40,903 nucleotides of DNA from a virus. The notes beneath the pieces were generated by a model, which ran no database searches, had not been told where the DNA came from, and was given only the letters and a program-made list of their open reading frames with translations. The stretch covers positions 1 through 40,903 of the IMG/VR virus record IMGVR_UViG_3300046006_001715; one strand, given 5' to 3'. The position numbers were made by a program, and so were the translations under genes. Below are positions 30,766 through 37,631 of the stretch, piece after piece (position 1 is the first letter of the stretch; each line of letters starts with the position of its first letter).

Positions 30766-31032
30766 GGTGGTCCTAGAGGGTGTGGGAGAATCGACCGAGG
30801 GGCCGGGCAGCAAAGCCACCCCACGAATTCCCCCCGAATTTCCCCAAGGTCCGCGCCGTTGCTGGCGATAAGACCCCGGTTCGAGGCACAAGCATATGAT
30901 GCGTGGTGAATTCGTACAAGCGTCAAAGCGTTGCAAAACAAGGGTTTCTGACGGGCGGTGAGTCGGTATGATGCAGTGGTCGTTGTAATCCGGCTCACTT
31001 TATCCCCCGAATTCCTCACGGAAAATCCCCCG
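30766..31032. other. divergent intergenic region with C-rich repeats upstream of integrase
   Basis: No gene. Related C-rich boxes occur: CCCCGAATT at 30832-30840 with a further CGAATT at 30824-30829, CCCCCGAATT at 31004-31013, and ATCCCCCGA at 31002-31010 and 31025-31033. These could be integrase arm-type or regulatory sites. A TATGAT box (30967-30972) is present but no convincing -35. Confidence 0.35.
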
Positions 31033-32010
31033 ATGGCAACTCCGAAGAAGACAGAGCAGGGCACTTGGCGCGTGCAGATCGAGGTGCGCGGCGTGCGCGA
31101 ATCCTTCACCGGACCCACAAAGCGCGATGCAGCCGACTGGGCGGCCCGTAGAGCGACGGAAATCCGCGCCATGGCATCAGGCAAGGCTGGGACCGTCAAG
31201 ACGCTCAAACAGGCGCTGGATCGGTACGCCGAAGAGGTCAGCCCGACCAAGCGGGGCGAGTCCAAGGAAATCATTCGGCTTGAGGCGTTTAAGCGGCAGG
31301 CCCTGCCGATCAACCGCAAACTGTCCGAACTGACGACAGCGGACCTTGTGGCGTGGCGAGATTCGCGCCTGGCTGTGAATGCCCGTGGCTCAGTGCTGCG
31401 CGACATGACGCTACTCGGCTCCGTGCTGGAAGTAGCTCGCAGGGAATGGCAGTGGATACCGACCAACCCGATGCGCGACGTGAAGCGCCCGGCCAACCCT
31501 GACCACCGACAGCGGATCATCAGCGGGCTTGAGACGCGAAAAATCCTTCGGGCGCTGGGTTATGGCTTCCCAGTGCGCAGCGTGTCTCAGGCGGTCTCTG
31601 CGTGCTTCCTGATGGCCTTGTCCACCGGCATGAGGGCTGGGGAGTTGTGCGGTCTGCGGTGGGCTGACGTAAAGGGCGATTTCGTGCGCCTGCCCATGAC
31701 GAAGAACGGCACTGCTAGGGATGTGCCACTGTCGCCGGTCGCCCGAAAGCTGATTGAGCGCATGAAAGGATGGGACGCTGAACTTGTGTTCGGCCTGAAG
31801 TCTCAAACGCTGGATGCTCTGTTTCGTCGGGCGAGAACACGGGCGGGCATTGAGGGCGTGCACTTCCATGATTCGCGTCATTCGGCTGCTACGCGGCTTG
31901 CCCAGCGTCTGCATGTGCTGGACCTGTGCCGCGTGTTCGGGTGGAAGCGCACCGACCAAGCGATGGTTTATTACAACGAGAAGGCTTCCAGCATTGCCAA
32001 GCGACTCTAG
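31033..32010 (+). CDS. int: tyrosine recombinase integrase
   Basis: A 325-residue site-specific recombinase. An N-terminal arm-binding-like segment (1-60) and core-binding domain (60-155) lead to the catalytic domain with Arg201 in 'STGMRAGELCGLRW', Lys224 in 'TKNGTARDVPL', the box 'HDSRH' (279-283) with Arg282, Trp304 in 'VFGWKR' and the nucleophile Tyr313 or Tyr314 in 'MVYYNE'. ATG 31033 is chosen; the ORF extends upstream to 30958 without a good start. It shares CTAG with the convergent gene as mutual stop codons. Confidence 0.92.
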   Translation: MATPKKTEQGTWRVQIEVRGVRESFTGPTKRDAADWAARRATEIRAMASGKAGTVKTLKQALDRYAEEVSPTKRGESKEIIRLEAFKRQALPINRKLSELTTADLVAWRDSRLAVNARGSVLRDMTLLGSVLEVARREWQWIPTNPMRDVKRPANPDHRQRIISGLETRKILRALGYGFPVRSVSQAVSACFLMALSTGMRAGELCGLRWADVKGDFVRLPMTKNGTARDVPLSPVARKLIERMKGWDAELVFGLKSQTLDALFRRARTRAGIEGVHFHDSRHSAATRLAQRLHVLDLCRVFGWKRTDQAMVYYNEKASSIAKRL

Positions 32011-32231
32011 TGCTTGCTTTCCCATTCCAGTACCTCGCTGAGTAGCCATTTCCCATCAGCGTTCGGACGTGGCGCGGTGCCGTTCTTCACCCGCCGCATG
32101 AGTGTGCTGATGCTGATGTCCAGCCGCTCAGCCATGCCCTGACGGCTTAGCCTGGTTCCCATGATTCGGTGGAAATCGACCCGGAGGCTTTTCACGTCCT
32201 GCCGGAGTCCTTCAAGTACTGCGTCCGTCAT
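32007..32231 (-). CDS. small HTH protein, candidate excisionase or regulator
   Basis: A 74-residue protein (ATG 32231) with a helix-turn-helix: 'RLSRQGMAERLDISISTLMR', then 'RVKNGTAPRPNADGKWLLSE'. The latter resembles excisionase/AlpA-like winged proteins that recognise att or promoter DNA. It is the last gene of the leftward operon and converges on int, the place of xis in several phages. Xis is plausible but not shown. ATGA coupling with the gene upstream. Confidence 0.55.
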   Translation of the reverse strand: MTDAVLEGLRQDVKSLRVDFHRIMGTRLSRQGMAERLDISISTLMRRVKNGTAPRPNADGKWLLSEVLEWESKH

Positions 32232-32569
32232 AGCTGATCTCCAACGATTGCGGCAGGCTCTCTTCTGCGTCGGCGCTCTTGCCTCATCCAATCAAAGCAC
32301 TCGGCGGGTGCTTGCTTCCCGTAAAGGGTCGCCACCGCACTTACCCACAGTCCGTGCAGTTCGCGTTTTTCCTCAAGCGTTCTGGCATGCACCAACACTG
32401 GCCGCAGCCGCTTGTGCTCGGCTTGCAATGACGTGATTTCTTGCAGTAGCCGATGAGCGCCTTGTTTGTCGTTTCTGGGCAGCGTGTCCCGCTGTTTTGT
32501 CAACGCGTCGATCTGATCTTTCAGATACGCCATGTCTGCCAAAACCTCGTTTACCGTTGGTTCGCTCAT
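32228..32569 (-). CDS. hypothetical coiled-coil protein
   Basis: A 113-residue protein (ATG 32569), helical with a coiled-coil start ('EVLADMAYLKDQIDALTKQR', 'EITSLQAEHKRLRPVLVHA') and a basic C-terminal tail ('DWMRQERRRRREPAAIV'). No recognised family. It overlaps both neighbours by ATGA, so it is translated within the leftward operon. The basic tail suggests nucleic-acid contact, an inference only. Confidence 0.5.
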   Translation of the reverse strand: MSEPTVNEVLADMAYLKDQIDALTKQRDTLPRNDKQGAHRLLQEITSLQAEHKRLRPVLVHARTLEEKRELHGLWVSAVATLYGKQAPAECFDWMRQERRRRREPAAIVGDQL

Positions 32570-32898
32570 GGCTTCCCCTTCATCGCACGGATGGCAGCGG
32601 CGCACTCGGCTGCGTTCATCTGTCGTTCGGCGAATCGCTCGCACAGTGCCGCAGCCTCTTCCAGCGCAAACTCTTTGCCCGCCTTGAAGCCCTTGAGGTA
32701 CTGGCGCTCGTTCTCTTGGGCGATTTCGTTTCGGGTGTGGTCTGCGGCCAGTTGGGCGAAGCGGGCCAAGGCGTCACCCACGGAATACTCTTCAACAGCA
32801 ATGCGGTGGTCAAAGATTTCCGGGTTGAGAAGCTGGCTGTCGGCAAAGACAGTGAAGCCCACAGCCTCAGCCATTTCAATGATCTGCGCTTTGTTCAT
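32566..32898 (-). CDS. hypothetical small helical protein
   Basis: A 110-residue protein (ATG 32898) beginning 'MNKAQIIEMAEAVGFTVFAD', then 'LARFAQLAADHTRNEIAQEN' and 'EEAAALCERFAERQMNAAEC'. Mixed alpha with a conserved-looking C-terminal helix, in the style of the many short accessory proteins in phage early operons. ATGA overlaps on both sides. No function recognised. Confidence 0.5.
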   Translation of the reverse strand: MNKAQIIEMAEAVGFTVFADSQLLNPEIFDHRIAVEEYSVGDALARFAQLAADHTRNEIAQENERQYLKGFKAGKEFALEEAAALCERFAERQMNAAECAAAIRAMKGKP

Positions 32899-33233
32899 TC
32901 CGTGCCTTTCGTGGGTGCAGGGGGGAGGGATGCGCGGGCTTGCCACGCACGCCACATCACGTCTGACTCGTAGCAGCTATACCCGCCATCGTCGATCTGA
33001 CGGCACCACCATTTCCCGCTTGCGCTCTCGGGCTGCGTGTTCATCCACAACTCGAATTCGCAACGCTCATCCCGCTCCCCCGGCTCGGGTGTTGGCTCTG
33101 GCTCAGAGCGCAGGGCGGCGATCACTGCGTTACAACGAATCATGCGCCAGTCGCCGGGGGCCAAGTTCATTTCAGCCACGCCTGCCAGAATTTCCAGCGC
33201 CTCGATAACAGCGGCTTTGGTGGTGGGGGTCAT
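32895..33233 (-). CDS. hypothetical protein with Trp-rich C-terminus
   Basis: A 112-residue protein (ATG 33233). The N-terminal half is helical ('KAAVIEALEILAGVAEMNLA', 'MIRCNAVIAALRSEPEPTPE'); the C-terminal half has 'CEFELWMNTQPESASGKWWC' and 'ESDVMWRAWQARASLPP', a motif repeated in phage mosaic proteins of Burkholderiales-type prophages. No enzyme signature. Coupled by ATGA to neighbours. Confidence 0.5.
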   Translation of the reverse strand: MTPTTKAAVIEALEILAGVAEMNLAPGDWRMIRCNAVIAALRSEPEPTPEPGERDERCEFELWMNTQPESASGKWWCRQIDDGGYSCYESDVMWRAWQARASLPPAPTKGTE

Positions 33234-33508
33234 GGCTGGCCTTTCAATTCGATGGTGCGGTAGCGCGTCGTGGTGTGCTTGCCGCTTTGCTCTCGGTAGG
33301 CTGTGCTCGTTGTCGTGTCGTCGCGCCCGCAGCGCGTGAAGTAATGGGAGCGTCCGTTGTCCTCAAACCGGTACACAGAGCAGCCTTCATGATTGAACAG
33401 CAAGGCCACGGGCACAGCGGGGTTGTCGGAGGCTTCTGTGCTGATTGGCTCCTTGGTGCAAGCGACCAGAAGCAGCGCTACCGGAATTGCAATGAGTAGG
33501 CGGTTCAT
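33230..33508 (-). CDS. predicted lipoprotein in the early leftward operon
   Basis: A 92-residue protein with a lipoprotein signal: 'MNRLLIAIPVALLLVAC17', lipobox LVAC, then a small polar domain with two further Cys ('HEGCSVYRFEDNGRSHYFTR', 'CGRDD'). It would be anchored in the envelope and its expression early in infection suggests host-surface alteration or exclusion of other phages. Function not shown. ATGA overlap at each end. Confidence 0.6.
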   Translation of the reverse strand: MNRLLIAIPVALLLVACTKEPISTEASDNPAVPVALLFNHEGCSVYRFEDNGRSHYFTRCGRDDTTTSTAYREQSGKHTTTRYRTIELKGQP

Positions 33509-34578
33509 TCTGTTGGCTCCTGTGCAGTGATGCCGAAATGCTTCTCAGCGAAGCGCACGCCTTCCTCAAACGCTTGGGCTCGGCTGCCAAGGCTGGCCGT
33601 GCACGTCACTGAATCCTTCCATCCGACAGCAACTTCAATCTCCGTCAGCGGCTGCGGTCGTGGCTGGGTGGGGGAGGCTGCGAGCGCGGCGCGGACATTG
33701 GCGCGAATCTCGGTCAAGACCGCCTGAAACATTTCTTCGTCCAAGTGCAGGATTTCGGCGCTCAACGGGAGAATCTTCCACCCATCACGAGCCACTGGCT
33801 CTGCCTTGTGACTCACAAAGCCCGGTTTTTGATTCACAACCTCCGTAGGTGTGAACGGGTGAGGCTCTGCCTGCTTGGCTGCTGGCTGCGGGGTGGCGTC
33901 ATCTTCACCGACCAGCGACTCAATGGCTTCCTGCGCTTCGTTCCACAAATCCATCGGCACGAGCATGGCAAGCCCATCGTCGCCTTCGACTTCTTCACCG
34001 TTGTGCAGCATCTTGCAAAGCGTGTTCAGCGCATCGGCTCGCGCAACAGGTTCACTCGCTGGCTGCGGGGTGGCGGCATGGCCCCGTGAATGCCAGCCGT
34101 GCATGAAAAACCCACGGTAAGTCGCAGACTCGTCGGTTGCCCACTCTGCCGGATCGCACGACTCTTTCAGCGCCTTCCAAGCCTCAAGCGCATCGCCCAA
34201 AGTGGCACTGCTCGCAACAGGCTCACTCGCTGGCTGCGCGCTCTGCCCAAAGTACGGCGAAATGTCGTAGTCGTCGTGCTCACTCGCTGGCTGCGTGTGG
34301 GTTGCCTCGGTGGGTGCGAGCGGCAGATGGTAGTAGTTGTTTCTCCACACGATCCGGTCGCACTTGTCGGGCACACGCTGCACATACGAGTCGGTCAACG
34401 GCTCGGGCACAGGGGGTGCCACTACCTCGCGCAGTCGGGATTCGATGGCTGCCTTGGCGTAGGCTTGCAGTTGGCCGCGTGTAAACAAATGGGCAACTTG
34501 TCCTGCGTGAACGAAGTTGCAAATGAACGGCTCCGGCAGCGGTGGCAGCGCCATGATCTCTTGTACTTTGTCGGTCAT
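33505..34578 (-). CDS. mosaic hypothetical protein with QPASEPVA repeats
   Basis: A 357-residue protein (ATG 34578). Several different segments are joined by repeated linkers of the type '(T/P)QPASE(P/H)'; at DNA level a 16-bp sequence recurs three times (34052, 34223, 34280). Between them are 'WKALKESCDPAEWATDESAT', 'ALNTLCKMLHNGEEVEGDDG' and 'WKILPLSAEILHLDEEMFQA', which look like domains shared with other phage early proteins. It appears built by repeated recombination at the linker. No catalytic motif recognised. Confidence 0.55.
   Translation of the reverse strand: MTDKVQEIMALPPLPEPFICNFVHAGQVAHLFTRGQLQAYAKAAIESRLREVVAPPVPEPLTDSYVQRVPDKCDRIVWRNNYYHLPLAPTEATHTQPASEHDDYDISPYFGQSAQPASEPVASSATLGDALEAWKALKESCDPAEWATDESATYRGFFMHGWHSRGHAATPQPASEPVARADALNTLCKMLHNGEEVEGDDGLAMLVPMDLWNEAQEAIESLVGEDDATPQPAAKQAEPHPFTPTEVVNQKPGFVSHKAEPVARDGWKILPLSAEILHLDEEMFQAVLTEIRANVRAALAASPTQPRPQPLTEIEVAVGWKDSVTCTASLGSRAQAFEEGVRFAEKHFGITAQEPTE
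34052..34295. repeat. dispersed 16-bp repeat inside the mosaic gene
   Basis: TCACTCGCTGGCTGCG occurs exactly at 34052-34067, 34223-34238 and 34280-34295; the first two copies also share upstream bases (CGCAACAGG). A related GGCTGCGGGGTGGCG is at 34061 and near 33886. They encode the QPASEP linker and could be recombination points. Confidence 0.75.
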
Positions 34579-34841
34579 TGGGTTTCCTTCAGAGCTGCGT
34601 CGATAGCATCACGCAATGAGATTTGCTGGCCGATGGCGTCATACGAAACCAGATCGGGAAGCGTGTACTTCAAGCGCGTGTCCGGGGAAATCTCGCTGAT
34701 GAAATGCGCTGGGCGTAGCGGTACTTCCAAGACATTCGCCGCAAGCCAATCCAACCGCTCCGCATCAGCCCGAAGCGTGGCGTTTTCTTTGAACAGCAGC
34801 GCATACGCCTGCTTCACGTCTTCTATTGGTTCTTCGGTCAT
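34575..34841 (-). CDS. hypothetical helical protein
   Basis: An 88-residue protein (ATG 34841), acidic N-terminus with 'EDVKQAYALLFKENATLRAD' and 'AERLDWLAANVLEVPLRPAH', a motif recurring in phage early proteins ('AERLDWL'), then 'SLRDAIDAALKETQ'. Possibly a small coiled-coil accessory protein. Overlaps the mosaic gene by ATGA; a 12-nt gap separates it from the SSB-like gene. Confidence 0.5.
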   Translation of the reverse strand: MTEEPIEDVKQAYALLFKENATLRADAERLDWLAANVLEVPLRPAHFISEISPDTRLKYTLPDLVSYDAIGQQISLRDAIDAALKETQ

Positions 34842-34853
34842 GGCGCGATCCGA

Positions 34854-35132
34854 TCAAAAAGGCACGTCCGACTCAAAATCGTCGAAGCCACTAGCCGGCG
34901 CTGGAGCAGGTGGGCGGGCTTGTGGTGCGGGTGCTGGCCGGGCCTGCTTCGGCTTGGCTGACAAGCTCATGAACTTCTTGGACGCATCGGACGCCAGCGG
35001 CTTGATCCAGGCGCTGAGTTCGTACACCACGCCACCCACCATCAAATCACCTCGGTAGTCGGGTCGTGCTGGATTGTCGCCCTTGTCGTTCTTGAACAAT
35101 GCGCCGCTGCTGTCTTTGGGTTCGTATGCCAT
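34854..35132 (-). CDS. SSB-like protein with acidic C-terminal tip
   Basis: A 92-residue protein whose core 'SGALFKNDKGDNPARPDYRG' followed by 'LSAWIKPLASDASKKFMSLS' resembles short OB-like phage proteins (DUF736-type), then a Pro/Ala linker and a tail 'FDDFESDVPF'. That tail mimics the DDxxF tip used by bacterial SSB to recruit replication and repair partners. It is next to the nuclease, so a single-strand-binding role in recombination is likely but not proven. Confidence 0.6.
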   Translation of the reverse strand: MAYEPKDSSGALFKNDKGDNPARPDYRGDLMVGGVVYELSAWIKPLASDASKKFMSLSAKPKQARPAPAPQARPPAPAPASGFDDFESDVPF

Positions 35133-35141
35133 GGTGTTTCC

Positions 35142-35771
35142 TTAAACGGTGTGTTCGGCTGCGATCTGCTTGACCATCGCATCCAGGTAAAGGTTTGCAT
35201 CCTCGACGCGCTGCTTGATCTTTTCCTCAAGCTCTTTGTCTCGGGTGTAGTGAACGCGGGTCACTCGCAGTTCGGGGTTGATGTGATCGACGTAGTGCAG
35301 TTCTTCCTGCTCGTAGCCAATCAGTTCGGCGGGGGTGTTGACGAGGCAGTACGCAATCTCGAACTGGTCAACGTCCCACAGCCACATATAGGCGCGGCCC
35401 TGCCATTCGTAGGTCTTGTCCTCGCCCCGCGCCGAAGTGGCCGGAAAGGTTGCCAGCGACCACGGCGACTTGATGTCGATGATCTTGGACGGCGTAGCAA
35501 TGTCGCACTCGCCCGTGATCCAGTCGTTGCTTCGCCGCTCGGTGTTCTTCGCGTAGTTCGTGAAAAACACTTCGTTGTAAAGCGCGATGGACTGGTCTTC
35601 AACGAGGATGCCTTTCTCCATGTACTTGGATGAAATCTCTTCGTCGTAGCCGTACACCAGCTCCTTGGCGATCTTCTCAATCGCCGTCTTCGCTCCGACC
35701 GACAGCACTTCGCTTTTGCTTTTCGGGTCGGTCATGATTTCGGCCAAGCAGGACGCACGCCACTTATGCAT
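35142..35771 (-). CDS. RecB/YqaJ-like exonuclease
   Basis: A 209-residue PD-(D/E)xK nuclease. Glu58 lies in 'GILVEDQSIALYNEVF', Asp90 in 'ITGECDIATP', and the catalytic D-x-K is 'IIDIKS' (Asp99, Lys101), with 'EWQGRAYMWL' (Gln124) after it. This is the YqaJ/lambda-exonuclease fold that chews one strand at double-strand ends for annealing-type recombination. Its start overlaps the partner gene's stop by 8 bp. Confidence 0.75.
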   Translation of the reverse strand: MHKWRASCLAEIMTDPKSKSEVLSVGAKTAIEKIAKELVYGYDEEISSKYMEKGILVEDQSIALYNEVFFTNYAKNTERRSNDWITGECDIATPSKIIDIKSPWSLATFPATSARGEDKTYEWQGRAYMWLWDVDQFEIAYCLVNTPAELIGYEQEELHYVDHINPELRVTRVHYTRDKELEEKIKQRVEDANLYLDAMVKQIAAEHTV

Positions 35772-36249
35772 GTTCAGCCAAAGCCGCTTGCAGCTTCGCC
35801 TCCTGTGCGTCGGTCAGTGCGAAGTTCGCCCGCAGCTTGTCGGTCTTGTACGTGCCTTCAATGATCGACTTGATGGCCGCGTCAAGGCGTGCGTCTGTGA
35901 TCGGCTGGGCTTTGCGCTCGGCAACCTTTGGACGGATGCGCAGGCATTCCACAGTCTCGCCGGCCATCTTCGTGGTGCTGGCGAACAGGGTAATCAGCTT
36001 GCCCTGCCAGTCCTCGATATACGGCCCGTACAGCTTCGCAATGGTCTTGCTGTTCGTACTGTTCAGGATCATGGGCTTCTGGTTGACAAGGTGCATCACG
36101 CTGCCGGTGTCCTTCTTGCCGCCCGTGCCGATGATTTCCTCAACCTGGACGAAATCAATCTTCACGGTCAGGTCTTCGCCTTCCTCAAGCGAGTACGCGC
36201 CGATGTAGTTGGGGTTAATCAGCTTCTTCCAGTGTGTCTTGCTTGTCAT
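35764..36249 (-). CDS. conserved recombination-module partner
   Basis: A 161-residue protein (ATG 36249). Highly characteristic stretches 'WKKLINPNYIGAYSLEEGED', 'LTVKIDFVQVEEIIGTGGKK', 'KTIAKLYGPYIEDWQGKLIT' and 'GETVECLRIRPKVAERK' mark a widespread phage protein that regularly sits beside YqaJ-type nucleases. Its biochemical role is not established to my knowledge; an annealing or DNA-binding partner is the natural guess. Translational overlap of 8 bp with the nuclease. Confidence 0.7.
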   Translation of the reverse strand: MTSKTHWKKLINPNYIGAYSLEEGEDLTVKIDFVQVEEIIGTGGKKDTGSVMHLVNQKPMILNSTNSKTIAKLYGPYIEDWQGKLITLFASTTKMAGETVECLRIRPKVAERKAQPITDARLDAAIKSIIEGTYKTDKLRANFALTDAQEAKLQAALAEHA

Positions 36250-36467
36250 GCGAATCTCCAGATAACAACCGCACCGATGCACATCACCAGCACGATCAGA
36301 AACGCCAGCATTTCCTCCGGCCCGTCTTCGTCAGGCTCATAGCCTGCAAACTCAATCTGTTCACCGGCAACCATCACGGTGCGGTCGTCGGGAAGCAGTG
36401 AGGCATCGATGCGATGGAGTTCGGTAGGCGGCAAAGAGCCAGCGCGGATGTGTGGGTTAGTGGTCAT
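36246..36467 (-). CDS. small protein with C-terminal membrane span
   Basis: A 73-residue protein (ATG 36467). A polar N-terminus ('SLPPTELHRIDASLLPDDRT') and acidic loop ('YEPDEDGPEEM') precede a C-terminal hydrophobic segment 'LAFLIVLVMCIGAVVIW', so it is probably tail-anchored in the inner membrane. It may affect host envelope or other phages, but nothing shows this. ATGA overlap with the recombination partner. Confidence 0.5.
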   Translation of the reverse strand: MTTNPHIRAGSLPPTELHRIDASLLPDDRTVMVAGEQIEFAGYEPDEDGPEEMLAFLIVLVMCIGAVVIWRFA

Positions 36468-36470
36468 GGC

Positions 36471-36659
36471 TTATTCCTCGTCTTCGTCTTCTGCGAAGTC
36501 AGCCAAGATTTCCTCGCGTGACTTGCCATCGTTCAGCATCGTTTTGATGTGCCGAGCGGTGTTAAGGATGTTTCGCATGTCAGAGTCACCGTTTTCGCGG
36601 CACTGCTGGGCGCGATCAGTGAGCAGCTTCAAAACATCGAGTGCAGTAAGTTCGTTCAT
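36471..36659 (-). CDS. 62-residue acidic protein
   Basis: Starts at ATG 36659; the longer ORF to 36716 has no supporting ribosome site. Product 'MNELTALDVLKLLTDRAQQC' then 'NILNTARHIKTMLNDGKSRE' and an acidic tip 'ADFAEDEDEE'. Predominantly helical. No recognised family. Sits 3 nt from the membrane protein gene and one base below the microprotein stop. Confidence 0.5.
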   Translation of the reverse strand: MNELTALDVLKLLTDRAQQCRENGDSDMRNILNTARHIKTMLNDGKSREEILADFAEDEDEE

Positions 36660-36660
36660 A

Positions 36661-36750
36661 TCAACTCCAAAAGTGAGGTGAAGCCATCGCCCCAGCCATA
36701 GCCAAGGCACAAACAAGGTAGGTGAATCGAGAGAATTGGGCGTTGGTCAT
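36661..36750 (-). CDS. 29-residue hydrophobic microprotein
   Basis: ATG 36750 overlaps the HNH gene stop (ATGA) and ends one base before the next start, so it fills the gap exactly. Product MTNAQFSRFTYLVCALAMAG followed by AMASPHFWS: one hydrophobic segment that could be a membrane helix or short signal peptide. Short length keeps confidence modest. Confidence 0.45.
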   Translation of the reverse strand: MTNAQFSRFTYLVCALAMAGAMASPHFWS

Positions 36751-37229
36751 TGCGTGGCCTTTGCAGCTCGGCGCATTTGTTTCATTCGTTCAGATCGGGC
36801 TTGTCGCTCTGTTAAAGAAAGATTCAGCCTGTAGCCTCTTGCATATGTCCGCGAGTTGTTGTGCTCTGTGGCGTGTTGGCCGTGCGTCATAAGCTCAAGG
36901 TTTTCAATGCGGTTGTCGGCTTTGTCGCCGTTGATGTGATGAACATCCTCTTCTGCCAAAAGAGCACGACCAAGATGTGCAGCCATGACGTGACGGTGTT
37001 GCTTCACACAGCGGAGCTCCCCATCAATCAAAACCCGACCTTCAACGTAGCCACGTGAGTTGACCCACCAGGACTCGGCTTTCTTGTTGTGCCCGCCGTT
37101 CTTCACTCGGGCGCAAGGGACAGAGCAATAAGACGATGAAGAGCGCAGAGGTCGAAACACGCCGCCACATTGGGCGCAATGCTTGTCTGCCAACTTCCTG
37201 TTGTTTGTTCGGCCTTTAGAGTCAAGCAT
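36747..37229 (-). CDS. HNH endonuclease with zinc-ribbon N-terminus
   Basis: A 160-residue protein (ATG 37229). Four Cys at 18, 21, 35 and 39 form a zinc site; 'GGHNKKAESWWVNSRGYVEG' follows; the HNH core is 'EEDVHHINGDKADNRIENLE' (His97/98, Asn100) with 'LMTHGQHATEHN'. This is the HNH_3 type of homing or phage nuclease. It may be a selfish homing nuclease inserted in the operon or a phage nuclease for host DNA. ATGA coupling suggests it is integrated into operon translation. Confidence 0.8.
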   Translation of the reverse strand: MLDSKGRTNNRKLADKHCAQCGGVFRPLRSSSSYCSVPCARVKNGGHNKKAESWWVNSRGYVEGRVLIDGELRCVKQHRHVMAAHLGRALLAEEDVHHINGDKADNRIENLELMTHGQHATEHNNSRTYARGYRLNLSLTERQARSERMKQMRRAAKATQ

Positions 37230-37455
37230 TGATGGCTCCCAAAATGGCGGCGGCCTCGGCGTTACCGTCAAGGGCGCACTTCTGCAAGAACGCATACATG
37301 GTTGGAGCCGCTGCCATAAGGCGGGCGTCTTCTGATCTGTCGGCAAGGCCAATCCGGCCCCGCTTCTTTGCGTGAATCGGGTACTGAGCCTTGTCCGAAA
37401 ATGCCGGCCATGTGATGTAGTCAGGCTGAAACCATGGCCCTTTTGTGTGGCTCAT
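37222..37455 (-). CDS. 77-residue 'ARL-AAAP' family small protein
   Basis: A 77-residue protein (ATG 37455). 'SHTKGPWFQPDYITWPAFSD' then 'RSEDARLMAAAPTMYAFLQK' matches a frequent phage early-operon pattern (GPW...ARLIAAAP...L) of unknown function. It overlaps the HNH gene start by 8 bp and the preceding 59-residue gene by ATGA. Confidence 0.6.
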   Translation of the reverse strand: MSHTKGPWFQPDYITWPAFSDKAQYPIHAKKRGRIGLADRSEDARLMAAAPTMYAFLQKCALDGNAEAAAILGAINA

Positions 37456-37631
37456 TTCGCCCCCTGCAATCTCGCCAGCCGAGCAAACTTGCTCCAAGTG
37501 CGTCGAATGTCGGTTTGCTCACTGCGGACGTATTTCAGCCGTGCTGACGATGGGTCGAACAGGCTGCGGGTTGGCTGGACGGTGCGCAGGATGTTCTGAG
37601 CACTTTGCGTGCCCTCGCTGATGTTGTTCAT
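37452..37631 (-). CDS. 59-residue basic hypothetical protein
   Basis: ATG 37631 to TGA 37452, with ATGA overlaps at both ends (outer-membrane-like gene and the ARL-AAAP gene). Product begins MNNISEGTQSAQNILRTVQP and ends with a basic helix 'RRTWSKFARLARLQGAK', so nucleic-acid binding is possible. No family recognised; the exact double overlap is the main evidence. Confidence 0.5.
   Translation of the reverse strand: MNNISEGTQSAQNILRTVQPTRSLFDPSSARLKYVRSEQTDIRRTWSKFARLARLQGAK

Noticed and set aside
30870-30900. tRNA-like T-arm (CCCCGGTTCGAGG)
   Set aside because: No complementary T-stem, anticodon arm or acceptor stem around it on either strand.
30544-30936. 130-residue version of the small membrane protein
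   Set aside because: The extension lacks a ribosome-binding site and is Ser/Gly-rich; the ATG at 30765 with AGGA is better.
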